A stretch of DNA of 64,000 nt from Celerinatantimonas sp046054195 (lineage in GTDB: Bacteria > Pseudomonadota > Gammaproteobacteria > Enterobacterales > Celerinatantimonadaceae). Each line of letters begins with the position of its first letter. Within the stretch, counting starts at the first letter, position 1. The notes below the pieces were generated by a model that was given only the letters and a program-made list of their open reading frames with translations, did no database searches and was not told the origin of the DNA. Location: positions 124,001-188,000 of the forward strand of contig NZ_JBEQCS010000001.1 of the NCBI RefSeq assembly GCF_046054195.1, read 5' to 3'. The translations under genes and the position numbers were made by a program. Positions 16,438 to 25,524 of the stretch are shown piece after piece.

Positions 16438-16800
16438 GCTAAGAGCATGTTGGCTGGCTTGCCACAGAGGCTGCCAGTCAACTTGACTGACACAAACCAA
16501 CAGCAATAAAACGACCGCCAAATATAATAGTCTGCGCGTTCGTTTTAACGTCAGTGATAGCCGATTCAATTCCTGATGAAGTTGCCCATTTTGCTGATTA
16601 AACTGCTGTTCGCTCTGCTGTTGTTTACCTTGCGCTTGATTTAATACATCCAATTGTTGCGTCAGCTGGTCGATTTGCACATGCTGGTCATTTTGCATTT
16701 TCCAAAGCCGCATCTTGTCTTTTTCAAGAGTTGACAGCCTTTTTTCGGTGCGATCTAGCTGTGGCGCTTGATGAGAATTAGTTGATGAGCTTTGTTCCAC
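16411..16800 (-). CDS. Unknown coiled-coil protein with one membrane helix
   Basis: 129 residues from a GTG start. Residues ~15-90 are glutamine-rich heptad-like sequence (KRLSTLEKDKMRLWKM, then many Q), predicted as coiled coil. A membrane helix follows (RLLYLAVVLLLLVCVSQV), then a short tail. No family recognised. Its end overlaps the end of cueR by 27 bp, tail to tail, so the two mRNAs could pair. No clear ribosome site is visible before the GTG. The topology suggests a cytoplasmic coiled coil held at the inner membrane. Confidence 0.6.
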   Translation of the reverse strand: MEQSSSTNSHQAPQLDRTEKRLSTLEKDKMRLWKMQNDQHVQIDQLTQQLDVLNQAQGKQQQSEQQFNQQNGQLHQELNRLSLTLKRTRRLLYLAVVLLLLVCVSQVDWQPLWQASQHALSLLQARMTS

Positions 16801-16870
16801 AAGGCATTCGTTCGTAAATAGGATGGTAAGGTTAGTTTAATCAAGCGATGAGCAATAGAAAAGCTCTGTG

Positions 16871-18100
16871 TTATTGTTGACCAAGCGCCTCATTCAGCTG
16901 CAATCCAATATACAACAACATGCGATCAAAAAAGTTATTGCGAATATCGAGCCCGGTGAGATCGTGAACCTTATTCAGGCGATATTCCAGCGTATTGCGA
17001 TGGATATATAGCGCATTGGCCGTCGGTGTTGATTGAATGTTGTGGTTAAACCATGTCAGTAAAGTCTTACGCAATAATCCGTTAGTATCCATGGTATTAA
17101 GACGCTCTAACGGACGGGTGAATTCGGTGGTCTGCCAACTGTCGCGAAGATAGTCCAATAATACGGGTAGGCGTAATTGTTGATAGTCATAAATACGCTG
17201 CTTTGGCGCGTAAGTTTTGCCTATTTTTAACGTGGTATACGCGGTGTGATAAGAGCGGCAAATGCCACCTTCACCATCAAAATAGCTCCCTAAGGCAATT
17301 CGCAGTTGTAGCTTTCCTTGGCCAGTAATATCTTTATAAAAGCGCTCAATTCGTTGTTTTAACCAAGAATAATTGAGCACCCCGGTGCGATTAAAAGCCG
17401 GTTTTAAGACCACTATTTGGTTTAAAGATACCCGAGCCACAAGGTTGTGATGATCGGGGCGTTTGAGCTGGTTTAACAGAGATTGCAGCTCAAAGATTGT
17501 ATCGTTCACCGGCAGTTGCCCTGAGTCGATTTCAATCACCACGGCAATTCGCGCTTCGTTTAAATCTATTCCCAGCCGCCGAGCCCACTCTTGTGGTTCT
17601 TCACTTAAAGTTTCGTTGCGAATAAGGGCTAAAACGAGCTCTTCACGAAGACGTTGATCCTGCGCCAAAATCGTGAGTAGGCGCGATTGCTCAAGCATCA
17701 TTTCTGCCGTCATGGTGACTAATTTGGCATATTGCTGCAGCTTTTGCGGATCGCCAGTTAAACCTATCACCCCAACAATTTTATTATCTTGGCGCATCGG
17801 CATATTAATACCGGGTTGTACGCCGCGAAGATGTTGCATCAAATTATCATTAATGGAGAACATCTCGCCATTTGCCAGTGCCAGCAAAGCGCCTTCATGT
17901 AGCTCGCCAATTCGCTCCATGTTCCCGCTACCGATGATAACGCCATGCTCATCCATGATATTGACGTTACATTGAATAATGTTCATGGTTCGAGAAACAA
18001 TTTCTTGTGCCAATCGGTGATCAAGCCCGCGTTGGTAGTCGTAACTACTATTATTGGGCTGCGGATAACTCAGCGGTTTTGTGGAAATAATCGCGTCCAT
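16871..18100 (-). CDS. cdaR: CdaR, sugar-diacid (glucarate/galactarate/glycerate) transcription activator
   Basis: 409 residues; matches E. coli CdaR throughout but with about 20 extra N-terminal residues. The sensory domain has AQEIVSRTMNIIQCNVNIMD, GELHEGALLAL and VGVIGLTGDP; the middle GGDEF-like CdaR domain has EIDSGQL; the C-terminal PucR-type helix-turn-helix has IHRNTLEYRLNKVHDLTGLD. In E. coli it activates the garD, garPLRK and gudPXD operons. Here it is the last gene of the pathway operon, 23 bp after garK. Confidence 0.96.
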   Translation of the reverse strand: MDAIISTKPLSYPQPNNSSYDYQRGLDHRLAQEIVSRTMNIIQCNVNIMDEHGVIIGSGNMERIGELHEGALLALANGEMFSINDNLMQHLRGVQPGINMPMRQDNKIVGVIGLTGDPQKLQQYAKLVTMTAEMMLEQSRLLTILAQDQRLREELVLALIRNETLSEEPQEWARRLGIDLNEARIAVVIEIDSGQLPVNDTIFELQSLLNQLKRPDHHNLVARVSLNQIVVLKPAFNRTGVLNYSWLKQRIERFYKDITGQGKLQLRIALGSYFDGEGGICRSYHTAYTTLKIGKTYAPKQRIYDYQQLRLPVLLDYLRDSWQTTEFTRPLERLNTMDTNGLLRKTLLTWFNHNIQSTPTANALYIHRNTLEYRLNKVHDLTGLDIRNNFFDRMLLYIGLQLNEALGQQ

Positions 18101-18123
18101 TATGATCTCATCGCCATTATCAA

Positions 18124-19314
18124 CTATGACAAATGTTCAACAGAACTTAATTGAACGTCAGCAACGCACGAGCGGCCGATTTGTCGTCCTATATCTAATA
18201 ACTGGGCAATATTTCTAGCGGTCGTCTGAAGGTTGATTGATGCCTCATCTAACGCACTTTTAAGCGAGCAAGGTTTTAGTATGACACTGAAAACGCAGTC
18301 CAAACCGTGACTGTACACAACTTCTACGTCATGGCTTAAGCTTCCTGCTATGCCTATCACAGGTTTGTGATATTTTTTGGCCAGTTTTGCGACACCAATC
18401 GGAACTTTGCCATGAACGCTTTGGCTATCAATTCGGCCTTCGCCAGTAATAATTAAGTCGGCATCTTTAAGACGATTTTCTAAATCAACCGCCTCCATGA
18501 CCAAGTCTATTCCTGAGCACAAATGAGTATCTAAAAAAGCTAAAAGTGCCGCGCATATCCCGCCACCAGCTCCTGAGCCTGGATACTGAATAATGGTGTG
18601 ACCTGTTAAATCTTCAAGTAATTCACCAAAGTGCGCCAGATTACGATCGAGCTGGTCGATCATCGCTTCATCAGCCCCTTTTTGCGGACCGAAAATGGCT
18701 GATGCGCCTTCTGGACCAATTAGCGGATTAGTGACATCGCAGGCGATAGTAATTCGGCATTTTTTAAGTGCTGGATCAAGTTGAGTGACATCGATTTTGC
18801 AAAGCTCGCTCAAGGCTCCGCCACCCCATGCGATATCTTGATTATTTCTATCTAATAAGCGTACTCCAATTGCTTGGAGCAGACCGGCCCCACCATCGTT
18901 GGTGGCACTTCCGCCAACGCCAAGGATCATATTTTCAGCGCCTCGTTTTGCCGCTTCTAACATGAGCTCACCGGTACCATAACTGGTGGTGAGCAGAGGA
19001 TTGCGTTCACACTCATCAATTAGCATCAAACCGCTGGCTGTTGCCATTTCGATGATGGCTGTTTTGCCATCTTTGGAAAAGCCAATATGTGCTGGGACTG
19101 ACTGCCCTAAAGGGCCTGTAACTTCAAGAGTAATAATGCGGCCATTAATGCCATTGACTAGCGCCTGAACGGTGCCTTCACCGCCGTCGGCCACGGGGAC
19201 TAAATCATAGCGTTCATGCGGATAAATCTGTTGAAATCCCTTGGCGATATAATTAGCCACTTCAAAAGCACTCAGGCTTTCTTTAAATGAGTCCGGAGCG
19301 ATAACAATCTTCAT
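18124..19314 (-). CDS. garK: GarK, glycerate 2-kinase
   Basis: 396 residues. The N-terminus MKIVIAPDSFKESLSA, the glycine-rich VPVADGGEGTVQ, ILGVGGSATNDGGAG and ITGEGRIDSQS segments define glycerate kinase type 1. It phosphorylates D-glycerate to 2-phosphoglycerate with ATP, the last pathway step before glycolysis. It follows garR with a 68-bp gap holding a hairpin. Confidence 0.95.
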   Translation of the reverse strand: MKIVIAPDSFKESLSAFEVANYIAKGFQQIYPHERYDLVPVADGGEGTVQALVNGINGRIITLEVTGPLGQSVPAHIGFSKDGKTAIIEMATASGLMLIDECERNPLLTTSYGTGELMLEAAKRGAENMILGVGGSATNDGGAGLLQAIGVRLLDRNNQDIAWGGGALSELCKIDVTQLDPALKKCRITIACDVTNPLIGPEGASAIFGPQKGADEAMIDQLDRNLAHFGELLEDLTGHTIIQYPGSGAGGGICAALLAFLDTHLCSGIDLVMEAVDLENRLKDADLIITGEGRIDSQSVHGKVPIGVAKLAKKYHKPVIGIAGSLSHDVEVVYSHGLDCVFSVILKPCSLKSALDEASINLQTTARNIAQLLDIGRQIGRSCVADVQLSSVEHLS

Positions 19315-19351
19315 AGTAGATATCCATCTAAAAAATCAAATGAAGTAAACA

Positions 19352-19377
19352 AGGCAGCTAGGACCAACTAGCTGCCT
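19352..19377 (-). terminator. Intergenic hairpin between garR and garK
   Basis: A perfect 10-bp inverted repeat (AGGCAGCTAG / CTAGCTGCCT) with a six-base spacer lies 5 bp past the garR stop. On the minus strand it is followed by TTGTTTAC, a poor T run, so it is more likely a partial terminator or an mRNA-end stabiliser than a full stop, since garK follows. Confidence 0.6.
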
Positions 19378-19382
19378 ATCAA

Positions 19383-20276
19383 TCATTTGCGAACTTCAAT
19401 GTTGGCCAATTTTTCATAATATTTGGCTAAGGCACTGTGGTCACATCCACCCAGATCTTCATTTTTAAGCACTTGCATCATTTCCATAACTGATGCAGTG
19501 AGCGGTAGGGCGCTGTGAGTGCCATGGCCTGTTTCAAGGGCATTGGCAAGATCTTTGATGTGCAAATCAATGCGAAAACCTGGTTTAAAGTTATTGCTCA
19601 ATACCATCGGCGCTTTGGCATCTAAAACGGTACTGCCAGCTAGGCCACCGCGGATGGCTTGATAAACTAATTCAGGTTCAACCCCAGCTTTGGTTGCTAA
19701 AGTTAAAGCTTCTGACATAGCTGCAATGTTAATTGCAACAATGACTTGGTTGGCAAGTTTTGTGACGTTACCTGCGCCAATTTCGCCAGTGCGTACCACT
19801 GAGCCTGCCATGCAATCGAGCAGCGCTTTATATTGATCAAAGACGGCCTGTTTACCGCCAACCATGACTGACAAACTGCCATCAATTGCTTTGGGTTCAC
19901 CGCCACTAACAGGTGCATCAAGCATTTCCACACCCAGTTTAGCCAATTCTGCTCCAATTTCGCGGCTTGCTAGTGGTGCGATTGAGCTCATATCAATCAG
20001 AGTACTGCCTGATTTAAAGCCTTCGGCAAGTCCTTTGTCACCAAACACAACTTCTTTAACATGCGGTGAGTTTGGCAACATGGTGATGACAACATCGACC
20101 TGCTGGGCTACTTCTTTGGATGAGTCAGCGCCAACGGCTCCAGCTTTTACCAGTTCGGTAATGGACTCATGGTTGTGATCATAAACAACGGTTTCATAAC
20201 CGGCTTTGAGTAAATTTTTACACATAGGTTTACCCATAATACCTAAACCGACGAAACCAACTTTTTTACTAGTCAT
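19383..20276 (-). CDS. garR: GarR, tartronate semialdehyde reductase (2-hydroxy-3-oxopropionate reductase)
   Basis: 297 residues. The N-terminal NAD(P)-binding motif is GFVGLGIMGKPMCKNLL. The substrate motif DAPVSGGEPKAIDGSLSVMVGG and the catalytic-lysine segment GNVTKLANQVIVA are those of the beta-hydroxyacid dehydrogenase family. It reduces the tartronate semialdehyde made by GarL to D-glycerate. An AAGGAGTT ribosome site precedes the ATG. Confidence 0.95.
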   Translation of the reverse strand: MTSKKVGFVGLGIMGKPMCKNLLKAGYETVVYDHNHESITELVKAGAVGADSSKEVAQQVDVVITMLPNSPHVKEVVFGDKGLAEGFKSGSTLIDMSSIAPLASREIGAELAKLGVEMLDAPVSGGEPKAIDGSLSVMVGGKQAVFDQYKALLDCMAGSVVRTGEIGAGNVTKLANQVIVAINIAAMSEALTLATKAGVEPELVYQAIRGGLAGSTVLDAKAPMVLSNNFKPGFRIDLHIKDLANALETGHGTHSALPLTASVMEMMQVLKNEDLGGCDHSALAKYYEKLANIEVRK

Positions 20277-20320
20277 GCGTAACTCCTTGGTAAGAAATAT
20301 CTGTGTTGTTGCCGAAACGA

Positions 20321-21088
20321 CTATTTATAACGTTGTGCTAAAGCGAAACATGCGCCTTTAAACAGGCCTAAATCTGAACCCACGCCAACAAAGGTTGCGC
20401 CCCATTCAAGGTAACGCTGCGCGTCTTCATATTTTGGCGCTAAAATGCCGCTGGCTTTATTAGCAGCTTTTGCAACGCTAAAGACCTGCTGAATGATTTT
20501 TTGTACATCTGGATGGTTAGGGTTACCAAGATGACCCAACGATGCGGAAAGGTCCGCAGGACCGATGAAAATGCCATCAACACCATCGACTGCTGCAATT
20601 TTCTCAACGTTGTTAACCGCTTCTTGTGATTCAATCTGGACGATGACACTGATTTGTTCATCAATTTGGTCGAAATAACCTTCCAATGTGCCGAATTTAT
20701 TGCTGCGATGAGCAACCGAGACGCCGCGAATGCCTTTAGGTGGATAGCGTGTTGCAGCCACTGCTAATTTGGCTTGTTCTTCGTTTTGAACGTAAGGAAT
20801 TAAGAAGTTATAAAAGCCGATATCAAGCAGCTTTTTGATAACTTCAGGGCGGTTGATTTGCGGGCGCACGATTACTTCGCTAGGGCTCGTTTTTAAAGCC
20901 ATTAACTGTGGAATGAGGTCGCTGAATTCGTTCGTTGAGTGTTCTACATCTAATAAAATCCAGTCAAAGCCAGCCATACCTAAAATTTCAGTTGAGATTG
21001 GGTTTGATAAGGCCGACCAGCAGCCGATTAATCTCTCTTTGGCGTGTAATTTTTGACGCAGCTGATTGGGAATAGTTGCTTCAGTCAT
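20321..21088 (-). CDS. garL: GarL, 5-keto-4-deoxy-D-glucarate aldolase
   Basis: 255 residues, HpcH/HpaI class II aldolase family. Signatures include IGCWSALSNPISTEI, WILLDVEHSTN (acidic metal-site region), VQIESQEAVNN (metal-binding E) and GIFIGPADLSASLG. It splits the keto-deoxyglucarate made by GudD or GarD into pyruvate and tartronate semialdehyde. It lies between garR and gudD on one strand. Confidence 0.95.
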   Translation of the reverse strand: MTEATIPNQLRQKLHAKERLIGCWSALSNPISTEILGMAGFDWILLDVEHSTNEFSDLIPQLMALKTSPSEVIVRPQINRPEVIKKLLDIGFYNFLIPYVQNEEQAKLAVAATRYPPKGIRGVSVAHRSNKFGTLEGYFDQIDEQISVIVQIESQEAVNNVEKIAAVDGVDGIFIGPADLSASLGHLGNPNHPDVQKIIQQVFSVAKAANKASGILAPKYEDAQRYLEWGATFVGVGSDLGLFKGACFALAQRYK

Positions 21089-21146
21089 GATTTATCCTTA
21101 CAACCTGTTAAAGGTGATTCATTAAGTATTGATTTAGATGCAGCAA

Positions 21147-22484
21147 CTAGTGCTCCATACATGGTTTTTTAGGGTCAAACTGCCAGCCTGGAATGAGATA
21201 CTGCATCCCTTTGGCATCGTTACGAGCCCCAAGTTTTTGGTCAATGTAGAGCTGATGCGCTGCTTCAACCTGTTTCATATCGAGTTTGATACCAAGGCCT
21301 GGGCGTTGTGGAACCTGAACCATGCCGCCTTTGATAGCTAATGGTTCAACGGTTAAACGGTCCGTCCCTTCTTGCCAGATCCAGTGAGTATCAATCGCGG
21401 TGATGTCCCCAGGAGCTGCTGCTGCAACATGGGTAAACATTGCCAGTGATACATCAAAGTGGTTATTTGAATGAGAGCCCCAAGTGAGTCCCCATTCGTG
21501 ACACATTTGAGCCACGCGCACTGAGCCTTGCATGGTCCAAAAGTGAGGGTCAGCCAATGGAATATCGACGCTATGCAACTTGATAGAATGCTGCATTTGG
21601 CGCCAGTCGGTTGCTATCATATTAGTGGCGGTTGGCAGGCTGGTTGCGCGGCGAAATTCAGACATGATTTCACGACCTGAAAAGCCTTGTTCTGCGCCAC
21701 ATGGATCTTCGGCATAAGCCAGTACACCAGTTAACTGGCGACCTAATTTAATGGCTTCATCCAGTAGCCATGCGCCATTAGGGTCTAGCGTGATGCGGGC
21801 ATCTGGAAATTCTTCATGTAACGCTGTGACAGTTTGCGCTTCGACTTCACCGGCTAAAACGCCGCCTTTTAGTTTAAAATCTTCAAAGCCATATTTTTCA
21901 TGGGCTGCTTGTGCCAGCGCAACAACCGTTGGCGTATCCATGGCTTTTTGCCTTCGCAGTCGGTACCAGTTATCGCTTTGGTTATCTTCGCGAAGATAAG
22001 GCAGGTCGGTTTGTTGCGTGTCACCGACATAGAATAGGTAGCCCAGCATTTTGACGCCATCGCGCTGCTGACCTTCGCCAAGCAGTGCCGCAACGGGTAC
22101 ATTGAGCGCTTGCCCTAAAAGGTCGAGCATCGCTGCTTCAATTGCAGTAACGGCGTGGATAGTAGTGCGCAAGTCAAATGTTTGCTGACCGCGGCCGCTG
22201 TCATCTCGTTTAGCAAAGGTGCGACGAACCTGATTCATCACATTTTTATACTCACCAAGGGTATGGCCGATGACCAACGATTTGGCGTCTTCTAAAGTTT
22301 GGCGAATTTTCTCACCGCCAGGGACTTCACCCACACCCTGATTGCCATTGGAATCAGAGAGAATCACTAAGTTGCGGGTGAAAAATGGTGCGTGAGCGCC
22401 ACTTAAGTTCATTAACATACTGTCGCGCCCAGCAACCGGAATGACTTGCATATCGGTCACTTGCGGTGCACTTGAAAGACTCAT
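21147..22484 (-). CDS. gudD: GudD, D-glucarate dehydratase
   Basis: 445 residues from the ATG at 22484, which follows AAGGGG; the frame's earlier TTG at 22499 is rejected. It is an enolase-superfamily enzyme with the catalytic KxK in DFKLKGG, metal ligands in DPNGAW, EDPCG and NMIATDWRQM, and the His/Asp dyad region SHSNNHFD. It removes water from D-glucarate or L-idarate. It matches E. coli GudD over its length (MLMNLSGAHAPFFTRN, GRGQQTFDLRTT), unlike its neighbour gudX. Confidence 0.95.
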   Translation of the reverse strand: MSLSSAPQVTDMQVIPVAGRDSMLMNLSGAHAPFFTRNLVILSDSNGNQGVGEVPGGEKIRQTLEDAKSLVIGHTLGEYKNVMNQVRRTFAKRDDSGRGQQTFDLRTTIHAVTAIEAAMLDLLGQALNVPVAALLGEGQQRDGVKMLGYLFYVGDTQQTDLPYLREDNQSDNWYRLRRQKAMDTPTVVALAQAAHEKYGFEDFKLKGGVLAGEVEAQTVTALHEEFPDARITLDPNGAWLLDEAIKLGRQLTGVLAYAEDPCGAEQGFSGREIMSEFRRATSLPTATNMIATDWRQMQHSIKLHSVDIPLADPHFWTMQGSVRVAQMCHEWGLTWGSHSNNHFDVSLAMFTHVAAAAPGDITAIDTHWIWQEGTDRLTVEPLAIKGGMVQVPQRPGLGIKLDMKQVEAAHQLYIDQKLGARNDAKGMQYLIPGWQFDPKKPCMEH

Positions 22485-22514
22485 TACATTCCCCTTCAAA
22501 ATAAACTCATTTCG

Positions 22515-23849
22515 TTAATCACGGACCAAACATGGCCGTTTGCGATCAAATTGCCATCCTGGGATAAGATATTGCATTGCACGGGCATCATCGCGTTTAC
22601 CATTGGGCAGGCTTTGATAGAGTTGATGCGCTTTGTTGAGCTGTTCTTTATCCAAGGTGATTCCTAGCCCTGGTGCGTCAGGAACGTGAATTTGACCATC
22701 AATTATTTGCAGTGGATGCTGGGTTAAATGCTGACCTTCTTGCCAGATCCAATGCGTGTCGATAGCGGTTGGATTGCCTGGGACGGCGGCGCCAACTTGG
22801 GTGAACATTGCCAGCGAAATATCAAAATGGTTATTAGAGTGACAGCCCCAAGTCAGCCCCCATTCGTTACACAATTGAGCAACCCGTACTGCGCCGCTTA
22901 ATGTCCAAAAGTGAGGATCGGCTAACGGGATATCGATTGAATCCAGTTTGATTGCAGCATTGAGCTCTCGCCAGTTTGTCGCGATCATGTTAGTGGCGAC
23001 TGGGATCCCAGTCGCATTTTTAAATTCGGCCAAAACTTCGCGTCCCGAGAAGCCTTGTTCGGCGCCACATGGGTCTTCTGCGTAGGCCAAATCATCTTTG
23101 AGCTGTTTGGCTAGTGAAATGGCTTCATCAAGTAACCAAGCACCATTTGGGTCGATGGTAATCCGGGCATCGGGAAATGCCGCCGCTAGCTGATGAACGG
23201 TTTCGGCTTCTTGCTCTGAGCGCAGAACACCGCCTTTGAGTTTGAAGTCTTTAAATCCATAGCGACTTTTAGCAGCACTTGCCTGATTGACAATGGCTTG
23301 CGGCGTCATTGCGCTTTGGCGGCGAACTTGATACCAAGGATGACCATCTTGCGCCTGCGGGTAGGGCATATCTGTTTTAGCGCCATCACCGACGTAAAAT
23401 AGGTAGCCCAAAACTGTGACGGCATCTCGCTGTTTGCCAGGGCCGAGCAGTTCACAAACTGGCACATTCAGATGTTGGCCTAACAGGTCCAGTAGTGCGG
23501 CCTCAATGGCTGCAACAGCGTTGACTCTTAGCTCAAACGTCCACGCACCTTGGCCAAAAACATCAAAATCAGAAGCTTGATTGGCATGGTGAATTTGATG
23601 TACCAATCGATTGCAACAGGCAATAGGTTGGTCAATCAGCAACGAGCCTGCTTGGTTTAAAGTCTTCTCGATGACTTCCCCGCCAGGTGCTTCCCCCAGA
23701 CCAATATGGCCACTGTTGTCATGAATGATGACAATATTGCGAGTAAACACTGCGCCGTGAGCACCACCGATGTTGAGCAACATGCTGTCAAAACCGGCAA
23801 CCGGAACGACTTCTACTTGTGTAATTAATGGGGTTGAACTAAGAGTCAT
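22515..23849 (-). CDS. gudX: GudX, glucarate dehydratase-related protein
   Basis: 444 residues, a paralogue of GudD. It keeps DFKLKGG, DPNGAW, EDPCGAEQGFSGRE and the SNNHFD segment, but carries the GudX signatures MLLNIGGAH, FGQGAWTFELRVNAVAA and WGLTWGCHSNNH. In E. coli GudX forms complexes with GudD and is much less active; its exact role is not settled. It lies between gudP and gudD as in the E. coli gudPXD operon. Confidence 0.92.
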   Translation of the reverse strand: MTLSSTPLITQVEVVPVAGFDSMLLNIGGAHGAVFTRNIVIIHDNSGHIGLGEAPGGEVIEKTLNQAGSLLIDQPIACCNRLVHQIHHANQASDFDVFGQGAWTFELRVNAVAAIEAALLDLLGQHLNVPVCELLGPGKQRDAVTVLGYLFYVGDGAKTDMPYPQAQDGHPWYQVRRQSAMTPQAIVNQASAAKSRYGFKDFKLKGGVLRSEQEAETVHQLAAAFPDARITIDPNGAWLLDEAISLAKQLKDDLAYAEDPCGAEQGFSGREVLAEFKNATGIPVATNMIATNWRELNAAIKLDSIDIPLADPHFWTLSGAVRVAQLCNEWGLTWGCHSNNHFDISLAMFTQVGAAVPGNPTAIDTHWIWQEGQHLTQHPLQIIDGQIHVPDAPGLGITLDKEQLNKAHQLYQSLPNGKRDDARAMQYLIPGWQFDRKRPCLVRD

Positions 23850-23864
23850 TACTTTTTCCTTAAT

Positions 23865-25244
23865 TTAAACTGCCAGAGCGGGTGACAATTTCATGCGCTG
23901 GATTTTGCCGACGATAAAGACGTAACTGAAAATCGCGACCAGAGCATGAATACCGACGTAAACAAGAGCCCCGTTGTAAGAACCTGTTGTGGCGATGATG
24001 TAACCGATAGTAATCGGGGTGATAATGCCGGCTAAATTACCGATAGTGTTGAAAATCCCACCACTTAAACCAGCCACTTCTTTCGGTGCGGTATCAGACA
24101 TAACCGCCCAGCCCAGAGCGCCAACGCCTTTGCCAAAGAAAGACAGCGCCATAAAGGCAACGATTAACCATTGGGTGTCGACGTAGTTGCATACCACCAT
24201 TGAGGTTGAGAGCAACATGCCGCAAATAATGGGGGTTTTTCTGGCCCAAGTGAGTGAAAGCCCTCTGGCTAGTAGAAAGTCAGAGATAACGCCACCGGAG
24301 ATCCCGCCTAAGAAGCCACAAATTGCAGGGATTGCCGCGACAAAGCCAGCTTGCAAGATAGACATGCCGCGAGCTTGAACCAGATAAACTGGAAACCAAG
24401 TTAAAAAGAAATAGGTCATCCCATTTACGCAATACTGACCTAGATAGATACCGAGCATCATTCTTGAGCTCATTAGCTCTTTAATCGCTTGGCCTTTAGA
24501 AACGACTGGTTCATCCGTTGTTTTTTCAGCTTTGGCCGCTTTTGGGTCAACTTTTTTATCCATGTTGATAAGAGCGCCCCCATCTTCTAAGTATTTGAGC
24601 TCCGCTTTATTCACATGTGGATGTTGATTCGGTGGGTAAATAACTTTCTGCCACATAAATGCGGCAATAAAGCCGATAATCCCCATAAAGAAGAAGACGT
24701 GATGCCAACCAAAGCTGTGAGTAAGCCAGCCCATGATTGGGGCAAAAATGACAGTGGCAAAGTATTGCGCCGAGTTAAATATTGCCGATGCTGTGCCACG
24801 TTCTTGTGCTGGGAACCAAGCTGCGACGACTCGGCTGTTACCTGGAAATGCAGGGGATTCACAAATGCCGACTAAAAAGCGTAGTAAAAAGAGTACGGCA
24901 ATGACCGATGCTCCAGGGAATAGAGTGATAAACCCTTGGGCAAAAGTGAATATTGACCAGGTGATAATTGACACGAGATACACTTTCTTGGAGCCAAATT
25001 TATCAAGCAGTAATCCGCCAGGGATCTGCCCAATCACATAGGCCCATGAAAAGCCGGAGAAAATAAATCCCATCGCAACAGAGCTAATGCCCAGCGCGTG
25101 AGACATTGGATCTCCGACGATAGAAAGCGTTGCTCGGTCACCGTAGTTGACGGATGTAATAATAAACAGCATTGCTACAATCCAGTAGCGCGCATGCGTT
25201 TGACTTTTCGCGACTGTCGCAGCTTGCGATTTTATGTGTTCCAT
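23865..25244 (-). CDS. gudP: GudP-type glucarate/galactarate:H+ symporter (MFS)
   Basis: 459 residues, about 12 membrane helices, anion:cation symporter branch of the major facilitator superfamily. Typical motifs are SVNYGDRATLSIVG, SWAYVIGQIPGGLLLDKFGSKKVYL, CESPAFPGNSRVVAAWFP and FLTWFPVYLVQARGMS. It would import D-glucarate and probably galactarate; no separate GarP is present in the window. First gene of the minus-strand operon, divergent from garD. Confidence 0.93.
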   Translation of the reverse strand: MEHIKSQAATVAKSQTHARYWIVAMLFIITSVNYGDRATLSIVGDPMSHALGISSVAMGFIFSGFSWAYVIGQIPGGLLLDKFGSKKVYLVSIITWSIFTFAQGFITLFPGASVIAVLFLLRFLVGICESPAFPGNSRVVAAWFPAQERGTASAIFNSAQYFATVIFAPIMGWLTHSFGWHHVFFFMGIIGFIAAFMWQKVIYPPNQHPHVNKAELKYLEDGGALINMDKKVDPKAAKAEKTTDEPVVSKGQAIKELMSSRMMLGIYLGQYCVNGMTYFFLTWFPVYLVQARGMSILQAGFVAAIPAICGFLGGISGGVISDFLLARGLSLTWARKTPIICGMLLSTSMVVCNYVDTQWLIVAFMALSFFGKGVGALGWAVMSDTAPKEVAGLSGGIFNTIGNLAGIITPITIGYIIATTGSYNGALVYVGIHALVAIFSYVFIVGKIQRMKLSPALAV

Positions 25245-25424
25245 AGTCTTTCAGCCTCTTAAATTGAGTTTGTTCGTGTAGGGCGTTTAGCTGTTTTATT
25301 TATTTGTTTTTCGTTATGTATTTATTGTAAGAAGCTTGATAGGTACAGCGCATTGGGCGGCTGACTTAAGATCCTTGGCTGATTTGGGTTATTTTCTGGC
25401 GAATGCCCAAAAAGATGGTTGCTC

Positions 25425-25441
25425 AATCACAAACTGTGATT
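25425..25441. promoter_or_regulatory. Palindrome in the gudP/garD divergent promoter, candidate CdaR operator
   Basis: AATCACA-AAC-TGTGATT, a perfect 7-bp inverted repeat with a three-base spacer. The half sites are turned the wrong way round for CRP (TCACA...TGTGA). Its place between two diverging CdaR-regulon operons makes CdaR the obvious candidate, but the operator sequence of CdaR is not known to me, so this is inference. Confidence 0.4.
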
Positions 25442-25524
25442 TGTCATAATCAATAGTTGTTGAGATCACAGCGGCTTAGTTTGATAGTGGAACCTAAGCA
25501 AAGTTGCTTTATAAAGGTGTGCTA

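Noticed and set aside
25434..25455. CRP site before garD
   Set aside because: TGTGA is present but the partner half site is missing at the required six-base spacing.
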